Counted from the first letter of the stretch, positions 44,977-55,253 are shown. The stretch is 64,000 nucleotides of DNA from Phoma sp. XZ068 (GCA_004835665.1 RBKR01000009.1:124001-188000), one strand, 5' to 3'. The notes: generated by a model from the letters alone, not told the origin. Numbers and translations: made by a program.

Positions 44977-45549
44977 TTAACGGTAGGACTTCTGGTACCT
45001 GGCGCGGGCGCCGGGACCGCCGAACTTCTTGGGCTCGCACCGCCTGTAGTCGGCGACGAGGAGTGTGCGGTCGTACTGGACGAGGGCCTGCTTGATCTGG
45101 TTCTTGGAGTGCTCGTCGACGAACTTCTGGTAGTAGGCAACGATGGCCTTGGAGATAGCCTGACGGATGGCGTAGATCTGCGAGGTGTGACCACCACCGG
45201 TGACGCGGACGCGGATGTCGACATCGGCTGGGAGATGTTAGTTCTGTCCTGTGGGTGATTCCTTGCTCATGCGCCTGGTGTGCTGGCGATGTGGTGGGAG
45301 TGCGTACCGAACTTGTCAAGACCGAGGATCAGGACGGGCTCGTAGACCTTGAAGCGGAGGATCTCGGGCTGGACAAGGGAAAGAGGCTTTCCGTTGACCT
45401 TGATGAGACCCTTACCAGCCTGTATTTCGTCGTAAGTATGTGGTTTCGAATGCGCGCGCGCTCTCGCAGCGGTCGAGGCGTACCTTGCAGTGGGCGACAG
45501 CGGTCGCGGTCTTCTTCTTGCCGAAGCATTGCACGGATTGAGAGGCCAT
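44977..45549 (-). CDS. rps16: 40S ribosomal protein S16 (uS9)
   Basis: Minus-strand exons 45484-45549, 45308-45419 and 44977-45227 (introns 64 and 80 bp) give 142 residues, the normal length. The sequence opens MASQSVQCFGKKKTATAVAH, continues through GLIKVNGKPLSLVQPEILRF, IRVRVTGGGHTSQIYAIRQA and VAYYQKFVDEHSKNQIKQAL, and ends ARARYQKSYR, the invariant C-terminal tail of uS9 that reaches the P site. Donors are GTACGC in both introns and acceptors ACAG and CCAG. It is divergent from an RCC1-repeat gene with 335 bp between starts. Plus-strand ORFs across it are shadows. Confidence 0.97.
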
Positions 45550-45884
45550 TGTGGGCGACTGTGGTTAGTACGTGCGAGGTCGTGGGAGGTGCGGGCGGTT
45601 GACGTTCACGAGAGACCTTCAAGACTGTGCGAAGTTGGCGAGCAATTCGAAAATCGGATGTGGGTGCTAGCGACGTTTGTGGTTTAGCGCCATGCACGGT
45701 CTCGGTACTAGCGCCACTCCACCAGGCGAACATCTCGGCATCTGCAACATTGTCAAGAGCAACATCAGATGCTTGATTATCTCGCTATGCACTGTCATTT
45801 ACAGATCTATTTCCTGTCGCTCGGATAAGCGACTTTCTGGTACCTTCGACTGCAAAATTTACAACAACACAGTGTTCAGACAAG
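45550..45884. promoter_or_regulatory. Divergent promoter between rps16 and RCC1-repeat genes
   Basis: The 335 bp have a GC-rich S16 side (cgtgcgaggtcgtgggaggtgcgggcgg) and an AC-rich Ats1 side. No conserved element is certain. Confidence 0.5.
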
Positions 45885-46979
45885 ATGCCTCACGACCTCT
45901 ATGTTTTCGGTAGTAATGGCGAAGGCCAACTAGGCGAAGGTGTTCCTGTTGCAGACATTGTCAGCAAACCAACTAAACTGCCACGGTCACCGCTCTTCAG
46001 CAACATAAGAGCTATTAAGAGCGGAGATAACCATACACTCTTTCATCTTCTGAATGGCGCTGTTAGCGGTATCGGTGACAACAGAGTAGGCCAGATTAGT
46101 GGTGTTGCGGAGAGTCCTCGAATTGACAAGTATCACGAATTGCATGGGAACGTACGATTCATCGCAACTGCCTGTGACACATCGGTCTGCGCCTACTTTA
46201 ATGGAGACACAAACACGGCAATACTCAGTCGAGGGCGCGGCCAGTGGGGAGAGCTTGGGCGCGGCGAGGAGGAGAATACGTGTGGAGACAGTCAAGACGA
46301 ACCGTGTTTAAAGAATCATCTACCTGGAGAATTGATTGATCTCGCCGCTGGTGTATGGCACTATGTCGCTGTGCTGAAAGACGGCTCACTGTACGGCTGG
46401 GGTAAAGCTCGCCTGGGTCAGTTAGGCAGCAAGCTATCTGACAAAGTATCAAAACCTACCAGGCTCGAGGATGTACCCTTTAAACCTTCAAGAGTGGTTT
46501 GCGGCAAGGACTTCACCTACCTAGTCAGCAGCCCTTCCACAGGCGAGCACAAGATCTTGGGCAAGGACAAGTTTAATATCATCTCTGCCATGCCACCCAA
46601 TGTAAAAGGCTACAAGGACATCGGAGCAACATGGCACGCGATATTCGTCCTCCTTGAAGATGGGCGACTGACAGCCTGGGGCAAGGAGAACCAGTGGAAG
46701 CTATTGCCTCCGAACTTGCCGCCCATCGAAAAGATTGCTGTAGGCACTGACCATATATTAGCAGTCACCAAAGAAGGCAAACTTATCTCTTGGGGTTGGG
46801 GTAAGCACGGCAACTGTGGCGATCTTTCCACCGTGCAGCACGAGATCAAGAACGACATGGTTAGTGGGGTTTGGAACGAGATTGACATACCCGGCAAGAT
46901 TACGAAAATCGCAGCCGGCTACTGCACAAGCTTCGTCATCACAGAAGTAGAGGAGGCTGAGCCTAGTGTGCAGAAATGA
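45885..46979 (+). CDS. RCC1-repeat protein, Ats1/Kti13-like
   Basis: This is one exon of 364 residues. At least five RCC1-type blades are visible: LYVFGSNGEGQLGEG (residues 5-19), SRGRGQWGELGRG (about 115-127), LYGWGKARLGQLGSKL (about 169-184), LTAWGKENQWKLLP (about 263-276) and LISWGWGKHGNCG (about 301-313), each followed by an H- or T-containing strand such as GDNHTLF, GVWHYVAVL, GATWHAIFVL and GTDHILAV. Length and single small propeller fit yeast Ats1/Kti13 (333 aa), which binds Kti11/Dph3 and supports Elongator-dependent tRNA wobble modification and diphthamide synthesis. Other small RCC1 proteins are possible, so the specific role is inferred from size and overall pattern. Confidence 0.78.
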   Translation: MPHDLYVFGSNGEGQLGEGVPVADIVSKPTKLPRSPLFSNIRAIKSGDNHTLFHLLNGAVSGIGDNRVGQISGVAESPRIDKYHELHGNVRFIATACDTSVCAYFNGDTNTAILSRGRGQWGELGRGEEENTCGDSQDEPCLKNHLPGELIDLAAGVWHYVAVLKDGSLYGWGKARLGQLGSKLSDKVSKPTRLEDVPFKPSRVVCGKDFTYLVSSPSTGEHKILGKDKFNIISAMPPNVKGYKDIGATWHAIFVLLEDGRLTAWGKENQWKLLPPNLPPIEKIAVGTDHILAVTKEGKLISWGWGKHGNCGDLSTVQHEIKNDMVSGVWNEIDIPGKITKIAAGYCTSFVITEVEEAEPSVQK

Positions 46980-47192
46980 AAGAATAAAAAGAACGGATCG
47001 GCATGTAGGCAAATCAAACCCAGAATCAAGGTCACTGCGGAGGAATGTTGTACGTAAGGTTTGTTTCCATCTATACATGCAATATCTTGATCTCCTAACA
47101 ATAGTCTAGATGCTGAATTCTAGCCAATGACCCATATCCAGAGCCAATCAGCGTCTATGGTGATCGCAACTACCGCTTGCTCCACTCAGAGC

Positions 47193-48734
47193 TCAATCGA
47201 ATGTTAATCCCGCTGGATACCGGTTCTTCTCCCGCGCGTTCGTCACCTTCCCGTCCGCCTCCCACTCAACCTTATACCGCCACCACTTGTTATAATTCCA
47301 AACCTCCCATCGAAGCAGGAACTGAGCGAGTTCACGCCCAACATACAACGCAAACTCCTCATTGTCCGGCTCAATATCCCCATTCGTGCCCTCCGCCTCG
47401 AAGTCATCAAACAGCACGCGCTTTCTCCCAACTGGCGTGGTGCCCTGCGACACTGAGGCCCATTTCTCAGACCATGCCCCTTCGGTATCGATGGTCGAGC
47501 GAACGAGGAATCCCCACTGGTACATGGCTCCGAAATTGTAGTAGTTTCCAACTACAACCTCATTCCCTTCGCGCCGAATCATAACGCAGTTTCCCAGACG
47601 TCGCCACTCGAACACCTTCACTTCCGGGTTCAGAAATGCTTCTAAGCACTCGGGGCTCGTGTACGCCAACACCGTAGCCACTGCGTCGCATAACCGCGGC
47701 CGTGCGGCCTTGACCACGATGTCCTCACTTGAAGTGTATGCCTTTGTTTCGAGGACGTGCATGTTCCGCGCTGGTGTGTGTGCAGGGAGTGCAGTGTAAC
47801 TTCGCGAACGGAAACGCATGATGACAGAATCGTGTAAATCCTTGCCCCAGGGGTTCCCACAGTCCATATCCTCAAGCTCGAGAATCATCTGTTCCTGCTC
47901 GTCTGCAGTACGAGTTCCATCTCCCATTGGCGTTTGCACTGCATCTGCGATCTGCTCTGCAACGCTGAGTTGCGGTTTCTCGGGCCTGACAAATGTACTT
48001 CGCTTCATTGTTGCGTTTTGCCGAATAGTATCCAGTTCCTCTCGCGCTTGTACGGGTGTTGGCCAGCGATCGAATTCGTCGTCTTCGGCTTCCCATACGC
48101 TCTTTGCGGGAGGTGAGCCGGGTGGTAGCATATCCGGTGAAATATTCATTGAGAACCGATTTGGGCTCAACTTCCGGACCCAAGGGAGATGTGTATCTTC
48201 TGAGCCGAAGAGGGTACGGGGGTCGCGTTGCGGGCTTAGCAAAGGGGATAGTACGCGCTTGGGCTTAACAATGTCCACGGCTTGTGTGTCTGTCGGTGTG
48301 TTGGGAAGAAGGGGATCTTGTATCGAGCTTGGGGTATTTGGGGATATGTTGTTTGTTGGCGAAAGGCCCAGTGATCCCATCTGGTTTGCGATTTCATTCT
48401 CGTCAAGCGGTCGAGAGTTTGCAACCGAGTCGGTCTGATGCTGCACTTCGAATATGTCAAGTTCATCCTCGGGGCTTCGAGTTTGCCGCTTTATTGTTTT
48501 TGGTTTCGGGTCGTTATCTCGATGCGTTGGCTGAGTGTCGATCCCCTCCTCATCCTCCCAACGTGCAGACCCATATTTCATCTCATTTCGCATCTCTGCG
48601 TTTGCCCGACGAAAGGTTCGCAGCCCAGGCGAGCTGATCTGGTTCCCTGAGATAGTCCGAGGAGGCCGCCGGAATGCTGATGGCGTTGGTGATGTGGACT
48701 CTAGGTCGAAGGGATCTGTCGATATGTAGGACAT
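47193..48734 (-). CDS. Hypothetical protein, 513 aa, function unknown
   Basis: A single-exon ORF is open from 48893, but the preferred start is 48734 (MSYISTDPFDLES), because the upstream 53 codons lack protein-like character. Residues 1-300 are disordered-looking, rich in Ser, Pro, Asp and Arg with many SP sites (SPTPSAF, LSPLLSPQRDPR, PPGSPPAKS). The C-terminal third looks folded: LCDAVATVLAYTSPECLEAFL, VFEWRRLGNCVMIRREGNEV, NYYNFGAMYQWGFLVRS and ELAQFLLRWEVWNYNKWWRYKVEW, with many aromatic residues. I do not recognise a family. It is convergent with the RCC1 gene (213 bp apart). Confidence 0.75.
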   Translation of the reverse strand: MSYISTDPFDLESTSPTPSAFRRPPRTISGNQISSPGLRTFRRANAEMRNEMKYGSARWEDEEGIDTQPTHRDNDPKPKTIKRQTRSPEDELDIFEVQHQTDSVANSRPLDENEIANQMGSLGLSPTNNISPNTPSSIQDPLLPNTPTDTQAVDIVKPKRVLSPLLSPQRDPRTLFGSEDTHLPWVRKLSPNRFSMNISPDMLPPGSPPAKSVWEAEDDEFDRWPTPVQAREELDTIRQNATMKRSTFVRPEKPQLSVAEQIADAVQTPMGDGTRTADEQEQMILELEDMDCGNPWGKDLHDSVIMRFRSRSYTALPAHTPARNMHVLETKAYTSSEDIVVKAARPRLCDAVATVLAYTSPECLEAFLNPEVKVFEWRRLGNCVMIRREGNEVVVGNYYNFGAMYQWGFLVRSTIDTEGAWSEKWASVSQGTTPVGRKRVLFDDFEAEGTNGDIEPDNEEFALYVGRELAQFLLRWEVWNYNKWWRYKVEWEADGKVTNAREKNRYPAGLTFD

Positions 48735-49685
48735 ATTGGAATCCAAGGTGAAACTGACTTCGATGCGAATAGTTACGGTCGAGGGCGTTAAGATGGAATT
48801 GAAGAGCTTGGTAGAATCGTAGTTGGTGCCGTTTTGCGGTGAAAGAGATGGAATTGATTTAATGCAGCCTTGGGGCTGCGCTGAGAGCAACATTGTACCG
48901 TGATCTATGCGTGACTGTGGGAGATGGTGAAAGTCAGGTCGGAATCAAGCACTGTGTGCCGTCTGCAGTGGCCCGAGGTGAAGAGCAAACAAATAACCAA
49001 AACTTGACGAACATCGAGAATGATTTACTATACATATGGAAGCAACGACAGAACAACAGAAAAATAAGGAGAAGGTCAGGTCTATGAGCATTTGCACATT
49101 GGGCAGCCATGAGCTAATGACCAAACGGTTGACTACAAAACGCACAGACTTTGCTCGTGGACAGCATACCCGACACATCAGCGCACGCTATTACGGGGAC
49201 ATGGCGTGAAGTTCAGGTCACATGAGCTCCCAAGCGCGCTTTGCGCAGCACTAGCTGGGGTAAAACCTACTTGCACGAATGAGCAGTTTGCAATTGGACA
49301 CCTCGGCCCACTGAACCGGGAGTGACAACGAGATCCATCTTAGCAACTATGACACGGGGTGAGGGATTCAGCCGCAGCCGATCAGGTGCAAGCCTGTAGT
49401 CACAAGCTAACATCACCTACAACGTGTTCGCTCGCGTGCTGTGGCACAGGGTCTGACGCTGCGACAGGGGTACTATTAGGTCTTTGGCGAGGTTTTAAAG
49501 ACCCTTATGCATGTCACTCTTAAAGGAGTTGGTGTTCCGCAACGTATAGAAGATGTGGCTGACGTCACGAGGTACAGTTGCAGGACCTCGATGTACAGCC
49601 TCAGCCTCGCTGAAAGTCTCGACACATTCGAAATGACACATCACATCCATGTCGGTAATCCTTCCTTCCCACCAATCTGGGTATA
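48735..49685. other. Intergenic spacer, no gene seen
   Basis: This divergent spacer lies between the 513-aa hypothetical gene and a HET-domain gene. Short ORFs only. No repeats were noticed. Confidence 0.5.
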
Positions 49686-50747
49686 ATGGTCACGATACCC
49701 GACGACAAGACGGACCCGTATGCGCTGGCGCCGCTCGACCTAGGACAAGATTGTATCCGACTGGTGGAACTGCAGCCTAATAGCGACTCGAACTTAGTAA
49801 GGTGCCGCCTGCGGTCCTACACGATACAACGCAACTGTCCCTCATTCATCGCAATATCCTACAAATGGGACCACGAGTCGCCACAAGACTGCATCGAGCT
49901 CAATGGAGTCCAGTTCTCTGTTGGCCACAGCCTCTGGACGTTCTTGAACCGCATGCGTCTGGACGGCCATTTTGATACCTTCTGGATAGATGCACTGTGC
50001 ATCAACCAGCTCAACATCCTAGAACGGAATCACCAGGTCCAGATGATGAGGCAGATCTACAGTAACGCGGATTCAGTGTCGATCTGGCTTGGCGAGTCTG
50101 AGGAGGATAGTCTAATCGATGCCGCTATGAGCTTTATGGTAAAGAAGCAGCACTCGAGTTTCTGGTTCCGGAGAAGGCGGTGGACCCTACTTCAGGCTGA
50201 GGCGATGCAAGCGTTTTGTAAACACGCGTACTGGAAGCGAATATGGATAATCCAAGAAGTTGCTTTAGCAAGAGAGTTTACCATTTACCGAGGGGCAAGA
50301 AATATCGATGGAGTTTTCTTCAGCAAGTTTCTAGGCAGCGTCGAAGACGACGGTGTTCTATCAACATTTGACGATACATTCTCACTAAATAGTTTGATAG
50401 ACGACATCTGCTGCGGCCCAGCCGCTTGCGTAATCATGAATAGAGCTGAGGCGAAGAAACATGCCCAGTCTCTGTACAATCTCATGGCCATGTTTGCAAA
50501 GCACGAAGCGACAGATATACGCGACAAGGTGTACGCTGTGGTAGGGTTTGCACAGGAGGGGCCACAGATACCTGTCGATTACGGCTTGGCTCCGGAAGAG
50601 CTATTCTCGGCGATCATGACAAACGTGTTTCCTTCATGCTTGACCGAAGAGCTCCGGAAAGAAGATGAGCTTTACAGTGCTACAGGCCACTGGCTGGGGA
50701 TCGCACTGGGGTTGGTTGAAGATCCATACACAGAAGAGTCTGGATGA
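49686..50747 (+). CDS. HET-domain protein (heterokaryon incompatibility family)
   Basis: This is one exon of 353 residues. The HET core spans about residues 50-200: FIAISYKWDHESPQDCIELNG, HSLWTFLNRMR, FWIDALCINQLNILERNHQV, MMRQIYSNADSVSIWLGES, then KHAYWKRIWIIQEVALARE. DIRDKVYAVVGFA and IPVDYGLAPEELF, which follow the domain in many family members, are at about 279-310. The protein stops soon after, so it is shorter than typical HET proteins of 550-700 residues; I see no obvious continuation in another frame. HET proteins mediate non-self recognition and cell death in the characterised cases. It is convergent with a small membrane-protein gene 299 bp away. Confidence 0.9.
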   Translation: MVTIPDDKTDPYALAPLDLGQDCIRLVELQPNSDSNLVRCRLRSYTIQRNCPSFIAISYKWDHESPQDCIELNGVQFSVGHSLWTFLNRMRLDGHFDTFWIDALCINQLNILERNHQVQMMRQIYSNADSVSIWLGESEEDSLIDAAMSFMVKKQHSSFWFRRRRWTLLQAEAMQAFCKHAYWKRIWIIQEVALAREFTIYRGARNIDGVFFSKFLGSVEDDGVLSTFDDTFSLNSLIDDICCGPAACVIMNRAEAKKHAQSLYNLMAMFAKHEATDIRDKVYAVVGFAQEGPQIPVDYGLAPEELFSAIMTNVFPSCLTEELRKEDELYSATGHWLGIALGLVEDPYTEESG

Positions 50748-51046
50748 GACGAAGCTCGAGCCTGACGAAGTGTCAGTTTAACAGCTGCAAGCACCCTCGC
50801 TAACAAGACCAGTCTTTCGCTCTAAGCTGACAACCGGAGCTTGAACGAACGGGACAATGTTCAGGTACTTGATCACTGTGAAACCTGACGGCATAATGTA
50901 ACTCAAGTCAATTTTGGACATGGCTGCGGCCATAAGAAAAAGGTATATAGACTTTGAAAAAGCACCATAAACATCATCTAACCGTGGAATATCGTTACAC
51001 CCGTGACGCTAGTCGTGCATCTCACCCGTACGCGTTCGCTACTCCC

Positions 51047-51775
51047 TCATATCGCCTCCCTGAACACGCTCCTCCGGCTCTCTGTAGGGCTGTTCTCCCC
51101 GCTATTCACACTCCCGGTCTTCTTGTGCGTCTTGATCTGCGGCACCTGGGGCATCTGCGCTGTCGCTCCGCCGTGGTAGCTTGTATCATCTCCATAGTTC
51201 AGCGGGCGCGGGCTCACGCCGCGCAGACTCGCTGCGTGGTCGTCACCAAATGGATCGTTGCGTGCGCTTCTTGCGTCAAGGTGCTCGTCGTAGCTGTCGC
51301 GTGTGCGGCTACGTCCGCGCTCTTCGTGCGGCTGGGGCGCGTAGTTGGTGCTCGCGTATGGGTTCGCGCCGCGCGGTGGCTCATGCAGACCGAGCTCTTG
51401 CTCCTCGTAGTACGCTTCGTCGCCGACTCTCGCTGACCACGCTTCATCCGGGTCCAAGCGACTCCCTGCGCCACGGCCTCGAGGTGCGCCTCCTGTCGCG
51501 GAGTAGTCGCCCTCGTAGGCACCAGCGGCAGAGCGGTTGTTCCTGTTCTTGAACTTGCGGATCTGGGTATCGATGAAGCCCTTGATGCCGGTGGGCGCGG
51601 GACCAGGGTAGTTGGATGCGCCGCCGCGGGAGGCTTTGAAGGCTGCAATGGGGTTCATGGACGGTGGAGGGAGCCCATTTTTGTTGGCGTTCCAGCGGGC
51701 GTAGAAATACCAGCCAAAGTAGGCGCCCGAAACGAGCAGGAGCAAGATGATCAGGAAGACCCAGCCGCCGTTCAT
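51047..51775 (-). CDS. Small single-pass membrane protein, function unknown
   Basis: The product has 242 residues from MNGGWVFLIILLLLVSGAYF; one membrane segment occupies about residues 5-25 (FLIILLLLVSGAYFGWYFYA), followed by a cytosol-type tail. The tail contains LPPPSMNPIAAFKASR, GIKGFIDTQIRKFKNRNNRSA and a long Arg/Asp/Tyr/Gly-rich disordered region with RSRTRDSYDEHLDARSARND. I recall similar ascomycete proteins labelled acid phosphatase-like, but no phosphatase motif is present here. The start was moved down from the upstream in-frame ATG at 51922, because the first 49 codons are His/Leu-rich leader and the membrane segment follows the 51775 ATG directly. No intron is needed. Confidence 0.75.
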   Translation of the reverse strand: MNGGWVFLIILLLLVSGAYFGWYFYARWNANKNGLPPPSMNPIAAFKASRGGASNYPGPAPTGIKGFIDTQIRKFKNRNNRSAAGAYEGDYSATGGAPRGRGAGSRLDPDEAWSARVGDEAYYEEQELGLHEPPRGANPYASTNYAPQPHEERGRSRTRDSYDEHLDARSARNDPFGDDHAASLRGVSPRPLNYGDDTSYHGGATAQMPQVPQIKTHKKTGSVNSGENSPTESRRSVFREAI

Positions 51776-52513
51776 AGTGCCGATGTAAAGAGGGTGAGGG
51801 TGCAGGTAAGATTGGGCGTGCGCATGCGCGAGGCTGCCTGTGCGGCACGGATGATTGAGGCTGATACGATTGTCGGTGTTACACTCGGCGCGGATGCGGG
51901 CGGATAAATTGCGATGCAGCAAATGTTCAACGACAAGACCTTGAACAATGCAGAGAAAGGACGACGCTGAATTGTGTGTCGTTGGTGAGCGGCTGAGCTG
52001 GAAAGCTACAAGCTGCCAAGCGTAGGCGGGTGACGTAACCTAGCTTGTCAATGAAGCTGACAGCGCGTGGCTCGAAATAGCGATCCCTTTGAGACGAAAA
52101 CCGTCTGTGTCAGTAGCGCTACGAGTTGGGAATTAATTTAGGGATTGGCAGGGCCAGAATATCTGTCTCATGTCTTTGTCTCTGCCTCCTCCACAATCGT
52201 TCCTGCCTCGAACATGACGTACCAGGTTAGCGCCGCCCACAAGCGGAGCCAACAGATGCGGGTGAGGCATGTGGACCCTTGTAGCTCCTGCGGTCACGAC
52301 ATTGCCAGTTATCGCGGCGACCATGATCTTACTTCCATACAAAACTGCACAGCGGCCAGATCTTGGAACCGGGATTTCGACCTCGACGAGCTTGAGCTTT
52401 CCACTACTTTCGATTGTTTTTCATCGATATTTTCGGTATGACCATGTAGTTCAGATTGTACTGACAAAAGATCGCCTAGCTGACAGACCTCAGTGGAAGT
52501 TATAGTCTACACC
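51776..52513. other. Intergenic spacer, no gene seen
   Basis: Divergent promoters of the membrane-protein gene and the lipid-kinase-like gene. Nothing else recognised. Confidence 0.5.
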
Positions 52514-53794
52514 ATGGCTGAGTCACAGAGTAAAGACGATAAGATCAGCAAGAACGGGGAGTCACAATCAGAAGCTACCACGTACCTGACAATTACGCTC
52601 CCTGGCCCAGATGGCTCTACTGAGGCCGAAGCTGTTCTGGAATTTGATCAAGATGCAACAAAACACCCACGACTAGCTAAGATCAGTAAACACCCAGCCT
52701 CAAAGAGAGAAGAAGAGACTAGGGATGTTCGCGAAACCCATGTCATTCTATCAGTCGGCTCAGGGCACCAAAAGGCGGCCGTGTTCTACGATGAGTGCGT
52801 TGGCCCATTGCTCGCCACATTGTACCCCAACGACCACCAGAAATTCCATGTGCACACCACGAAGTCAGCGACTAGTGTGATTGAGCTGGCAAATGATGTC
52901 TTCTTCACAAAAGCAAACTCAGGAACACCCCTCCGAATCATCGTCCTATCAGGCGACGGCGGCATCATCGATCTCGTCAACGGTCTCACATCACACGCCA
53001 CAGCTCCATCTTACGTTGCTCCGCAGGTCGTTCTAGTACCCCTAGGCACTGCAAACGCACTCTATCATTCCATCAATGCTGGAAAGACAAACACATGGGG
53101 TCTTACCGCGCTCTCGTCGTCCCAGTCCCGACCGTTGCCCGTCTTCAAAGCCTCCTTCTCACCTGGCGCCCGCCTCCTTGTAGACGAAGCGCGCAGCGAG
53201 GAAGAACTTTCTACAGACCCCTCATCTGGCCAGCCCACCCTTCATGGCGCTGTAGTCTGTAGCTGGGGCATGCACGCTGCGCTTGTCGCCGATAGCGACA
53301 CCGCCGAGTACCGGAAGTTTGGCGTGGAGCGCTTCAAGATGGCTGCAAAAGAGGCTTTGTACCCCGCCGATGGGTCAGCACCGCACGCGTACCGAGCGAA
53401 GGTCTCTATACTGAAGGGCGATGAGTGGAAGGCGTTGAAGGAGGAAGAGCATATGTACACCCTCGCCACTATGGTTTCGAATCTCGAACAACCTTTCTGC
53501 ATCTCCCCGCACTCCAAGCCTCTGGATGGGAGTGTACACCTTGTGCATTTTGGGCCAACAAGCGGGGAGGAAGCAATGCGCTTGATGGGCTTAGCATACC
53601 AGGGCGGCAAACATGTCGAGGACCCCGCTATACGATATGATGACATCGATGGTCTACGCATAGAATTCCAAGGGCGCGAAGAAGAAGCACGCTGGCGACG
53701 CATCTGCGTTGATGGCAAGATTGTGCGCATCGAAAAGGATGGATGGGTGGAGTTGAGGAAAGACACAAGGAGGGCTCTGGACATTGTAATCTAG
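52514..53794 (+). CDS. Diacylglycerol/sphingosine kinase-like catalytic-domain protein
   Basis: This is a single exon of 426 residues starting in a strong context (CACCATGG). The lipid-kinase domain is recognised by VILSVGSGHQKAAVFYDECV near residues 77-96, which occupies the place of the usual N-P-x-x-G/S-G motif, LRIIVLSGDGGIIDLVNGL at about 138-156 (the GDG nucleotide-binding loop) and VVLVPLGTANALYHSI at about 173-188 (the P-x-GT-x-N-x motif). The C-terminal half has the beta-rich part (GAVVCSWGMHAALVADSD, MYTLATMVSN, GSVHLVHFGP). Related sphingoid-base and ceramide kinases phosphorylate lipids with ATP; the substrate here is not readable. No membrane segment is present. An in-frame ATG seven codons upstream is less likely. 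The first motif reads SVGSGHQK, not SGxSGKG, so activity is uncertain. Confidence 0.82.
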   Translation: MAESQSKDDKISKNGESQSEATTYLTITLPGPDGSTEAEAVLEFDQDATKHPRLAKISKHPASKREEETRDVRETHVILSVGSGHQKAAVFYDECVGPLLATLYPNDHQKFHVHTTKSATSVIELANDVFFTKANSGTPLRIIVLSGDGGIIDLVNGLTSHATAPSYVAPQVVLVPLGTANALYHSINAGKTNTWGLTALSSSQSRPLPVFKASFSPGARLLVDEARSEEELSTDPSSGQPTLHGAVVCSWGMHAALVADSDTAEYRKFGVERFKMAAKEALYPADGSAPHAYRAKVSILKGDEWKALKEEEHMYTLATMVSNLEQPFCISPHSKPLDGSVHLVHFGPTSGEEAMRLMGLAYQGGKHVEDPAIRYDDIDGLRIEFQGREEEARWRRICVDGKIVRIEKDGWVELRKDTRRALDIVI

Positions 53795-53843
53795 GCGCGT
53801 CTTGCACTTTTCAACAAAGACTGGCAAGACTCTATCCATCCGC

Positions 53844-55180
53844 TCATGAACTCTTCTGATCGATATCACCCACCGATCTCCCTATCTCGCCTTTCCCACC
53901 CTCCATCGCCCGTCTCTGCCCTTCCTCCTCATTTTCCTGCACCCACGCCCTTGCCAAATTCATTAGTGTTGAACTCGTTTCATGAAGAACATCGAGCGTA
54001 CTCGTGACCTCTCGGCTGCGTGACTGTGTTTGTGATTCAGGAGGTATGATGCGCTCGCTCTCCTCCAGAAGGGCCTCCCTAAACAGCCTCCACAATCGCC
54101 TATCCTCGTTCGTATGACAATGCGCCCAAGGCCGTGGGAAGTATGGATCGTTCCGCCAAAACGCATCAACCGCCTGTTGGAACCCCTCGCGATCCATACT
54201 CATCTCTCTCGCGCAGTCAAAATCCAACATCCACACCACTACATCCTCACTCCTAATCCCGTCTCCATCAATGAAATTGAAGACCTCCGCACCTGCCATC
54301 CTGCTCCCTTTCTCCAATGAGTGGCCCTGCGCTTGACCGTTTCCAATCCCCTGTTCACCCGGCGGCAGCCCAAACACAAACTCAGAGTCATTCGCATCGA
54401 TACCCGCAATCCAATAGCAAGCAGCCAAAGCTTTAGCCAGCACTTTCACAGCGCGACTAACATCGAGCCTGAGATCTTCCATCTGGTCAATACAAAGCCC
54501 GTAATTGCGCAGCGTAAAGAAGCGTTTCTGTCTCGCCTTCTCCGCCTCAGGTCTGCGCCGCCCACAGTACAATCATACCAGACAGTCTTCGTCTTTCCTG
54601 CTTTTGCGAACAGACTCGCGGAGGGATCCGGGGCAGTAATTCGTGATGAGGGATGAGCGGATGCTTAGAGGTAAAGCGGGAATACGCTCTTGTACGTATG
54701 TTCTGCACGGTAGCATTCCTGTGGGGAAGTTGCGGGGGTAAAGTGGATTGTTTACTTCGAGCATCATGTGCGATTGTGGGATTAAGAAGGGGTGGGAAGT
54801 TGAAGCTGTGCTGCTGAGGAGGAGAAGGTGCATCGCCCTGTCCTGGTCAATGGAGCGCCAGGTATCGCCGTCTGCGCGTTTGAGTACGTGATTTGCTGAA
54901 AGAGGCTTGCGGAGGGAAGCTCTTCGGTTGTGTTTGAGTCCTGCGTGGGGTTTGGAGATGTGAGTTCGGTGGTGTTAATCGCCCAGACGGAGCCGCAGCC
55001 ACCGCGGCCTATGCAGTGATACTCTTTGTTTGGCATGTTGTTGGTCTTGACAATGTGAAATATGATGAACGAGTGTGGAGATTTTGATGGATTTACATAG
55101 GATCCTATGGAGTGTGACTGGCTTGGTGATGAACCATGGTTGAGGCCACTTCTGGAGCGGTCCAACGTGTTAGATGATTG
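53844..55180 (-). pseudogene. DUF3669-family gene broken by a stop codon and a frameshift
   Basis: Three open segments on the minus strand together make one DUF3669 protein. The first, from 55180 after a CTAG acceptor, includes YHCIGRGGCGSVWAIN. The second, in another frame, reads VLKRADGDTWRSIDQDRAMH and continues through ERIPALPLSIRSSLITNYCPG to KDEDCLV. It ends at a TGA (54573-54575), but the same frame resumes at once with LYCGRRRPEAEK, FFTLRNYGLCIDQMEDLRLDV, IAGIDANDSEFVFGL, WMLDFDCAREM and FWRNDPYFPRPW. Family members have Arg at the stop position (CLIR-type), so CGA to TGA is the simplest change. The frameshift lies between about 54860 and 54985, where no GT donor allows splicing. DUF3669 has no firmly known function. 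A 51-bp GTATGA...ACAG intron could skip the stop, but it would remove the conserved LGRRR-like segment. Confidence 0.75.
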
Positions 55181-55253
55181 CTAGAAAATGAAGAATGTCA
55201 AGGCAAGAGCCACGCAAAGAGAGAACACTACCTTGTGTTGTTTTGTCCTCTAC

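Noticed and set aside
54525..54578. 51-bp GTATGA...GAGACAG intron that would remove the stop in the DUF3669 gene
   Set aside because: It would also delete the conserved Gly-Arg-Arg-Arg segment before FFTLRN and has no branch site; a nonsense mutation is simpler.
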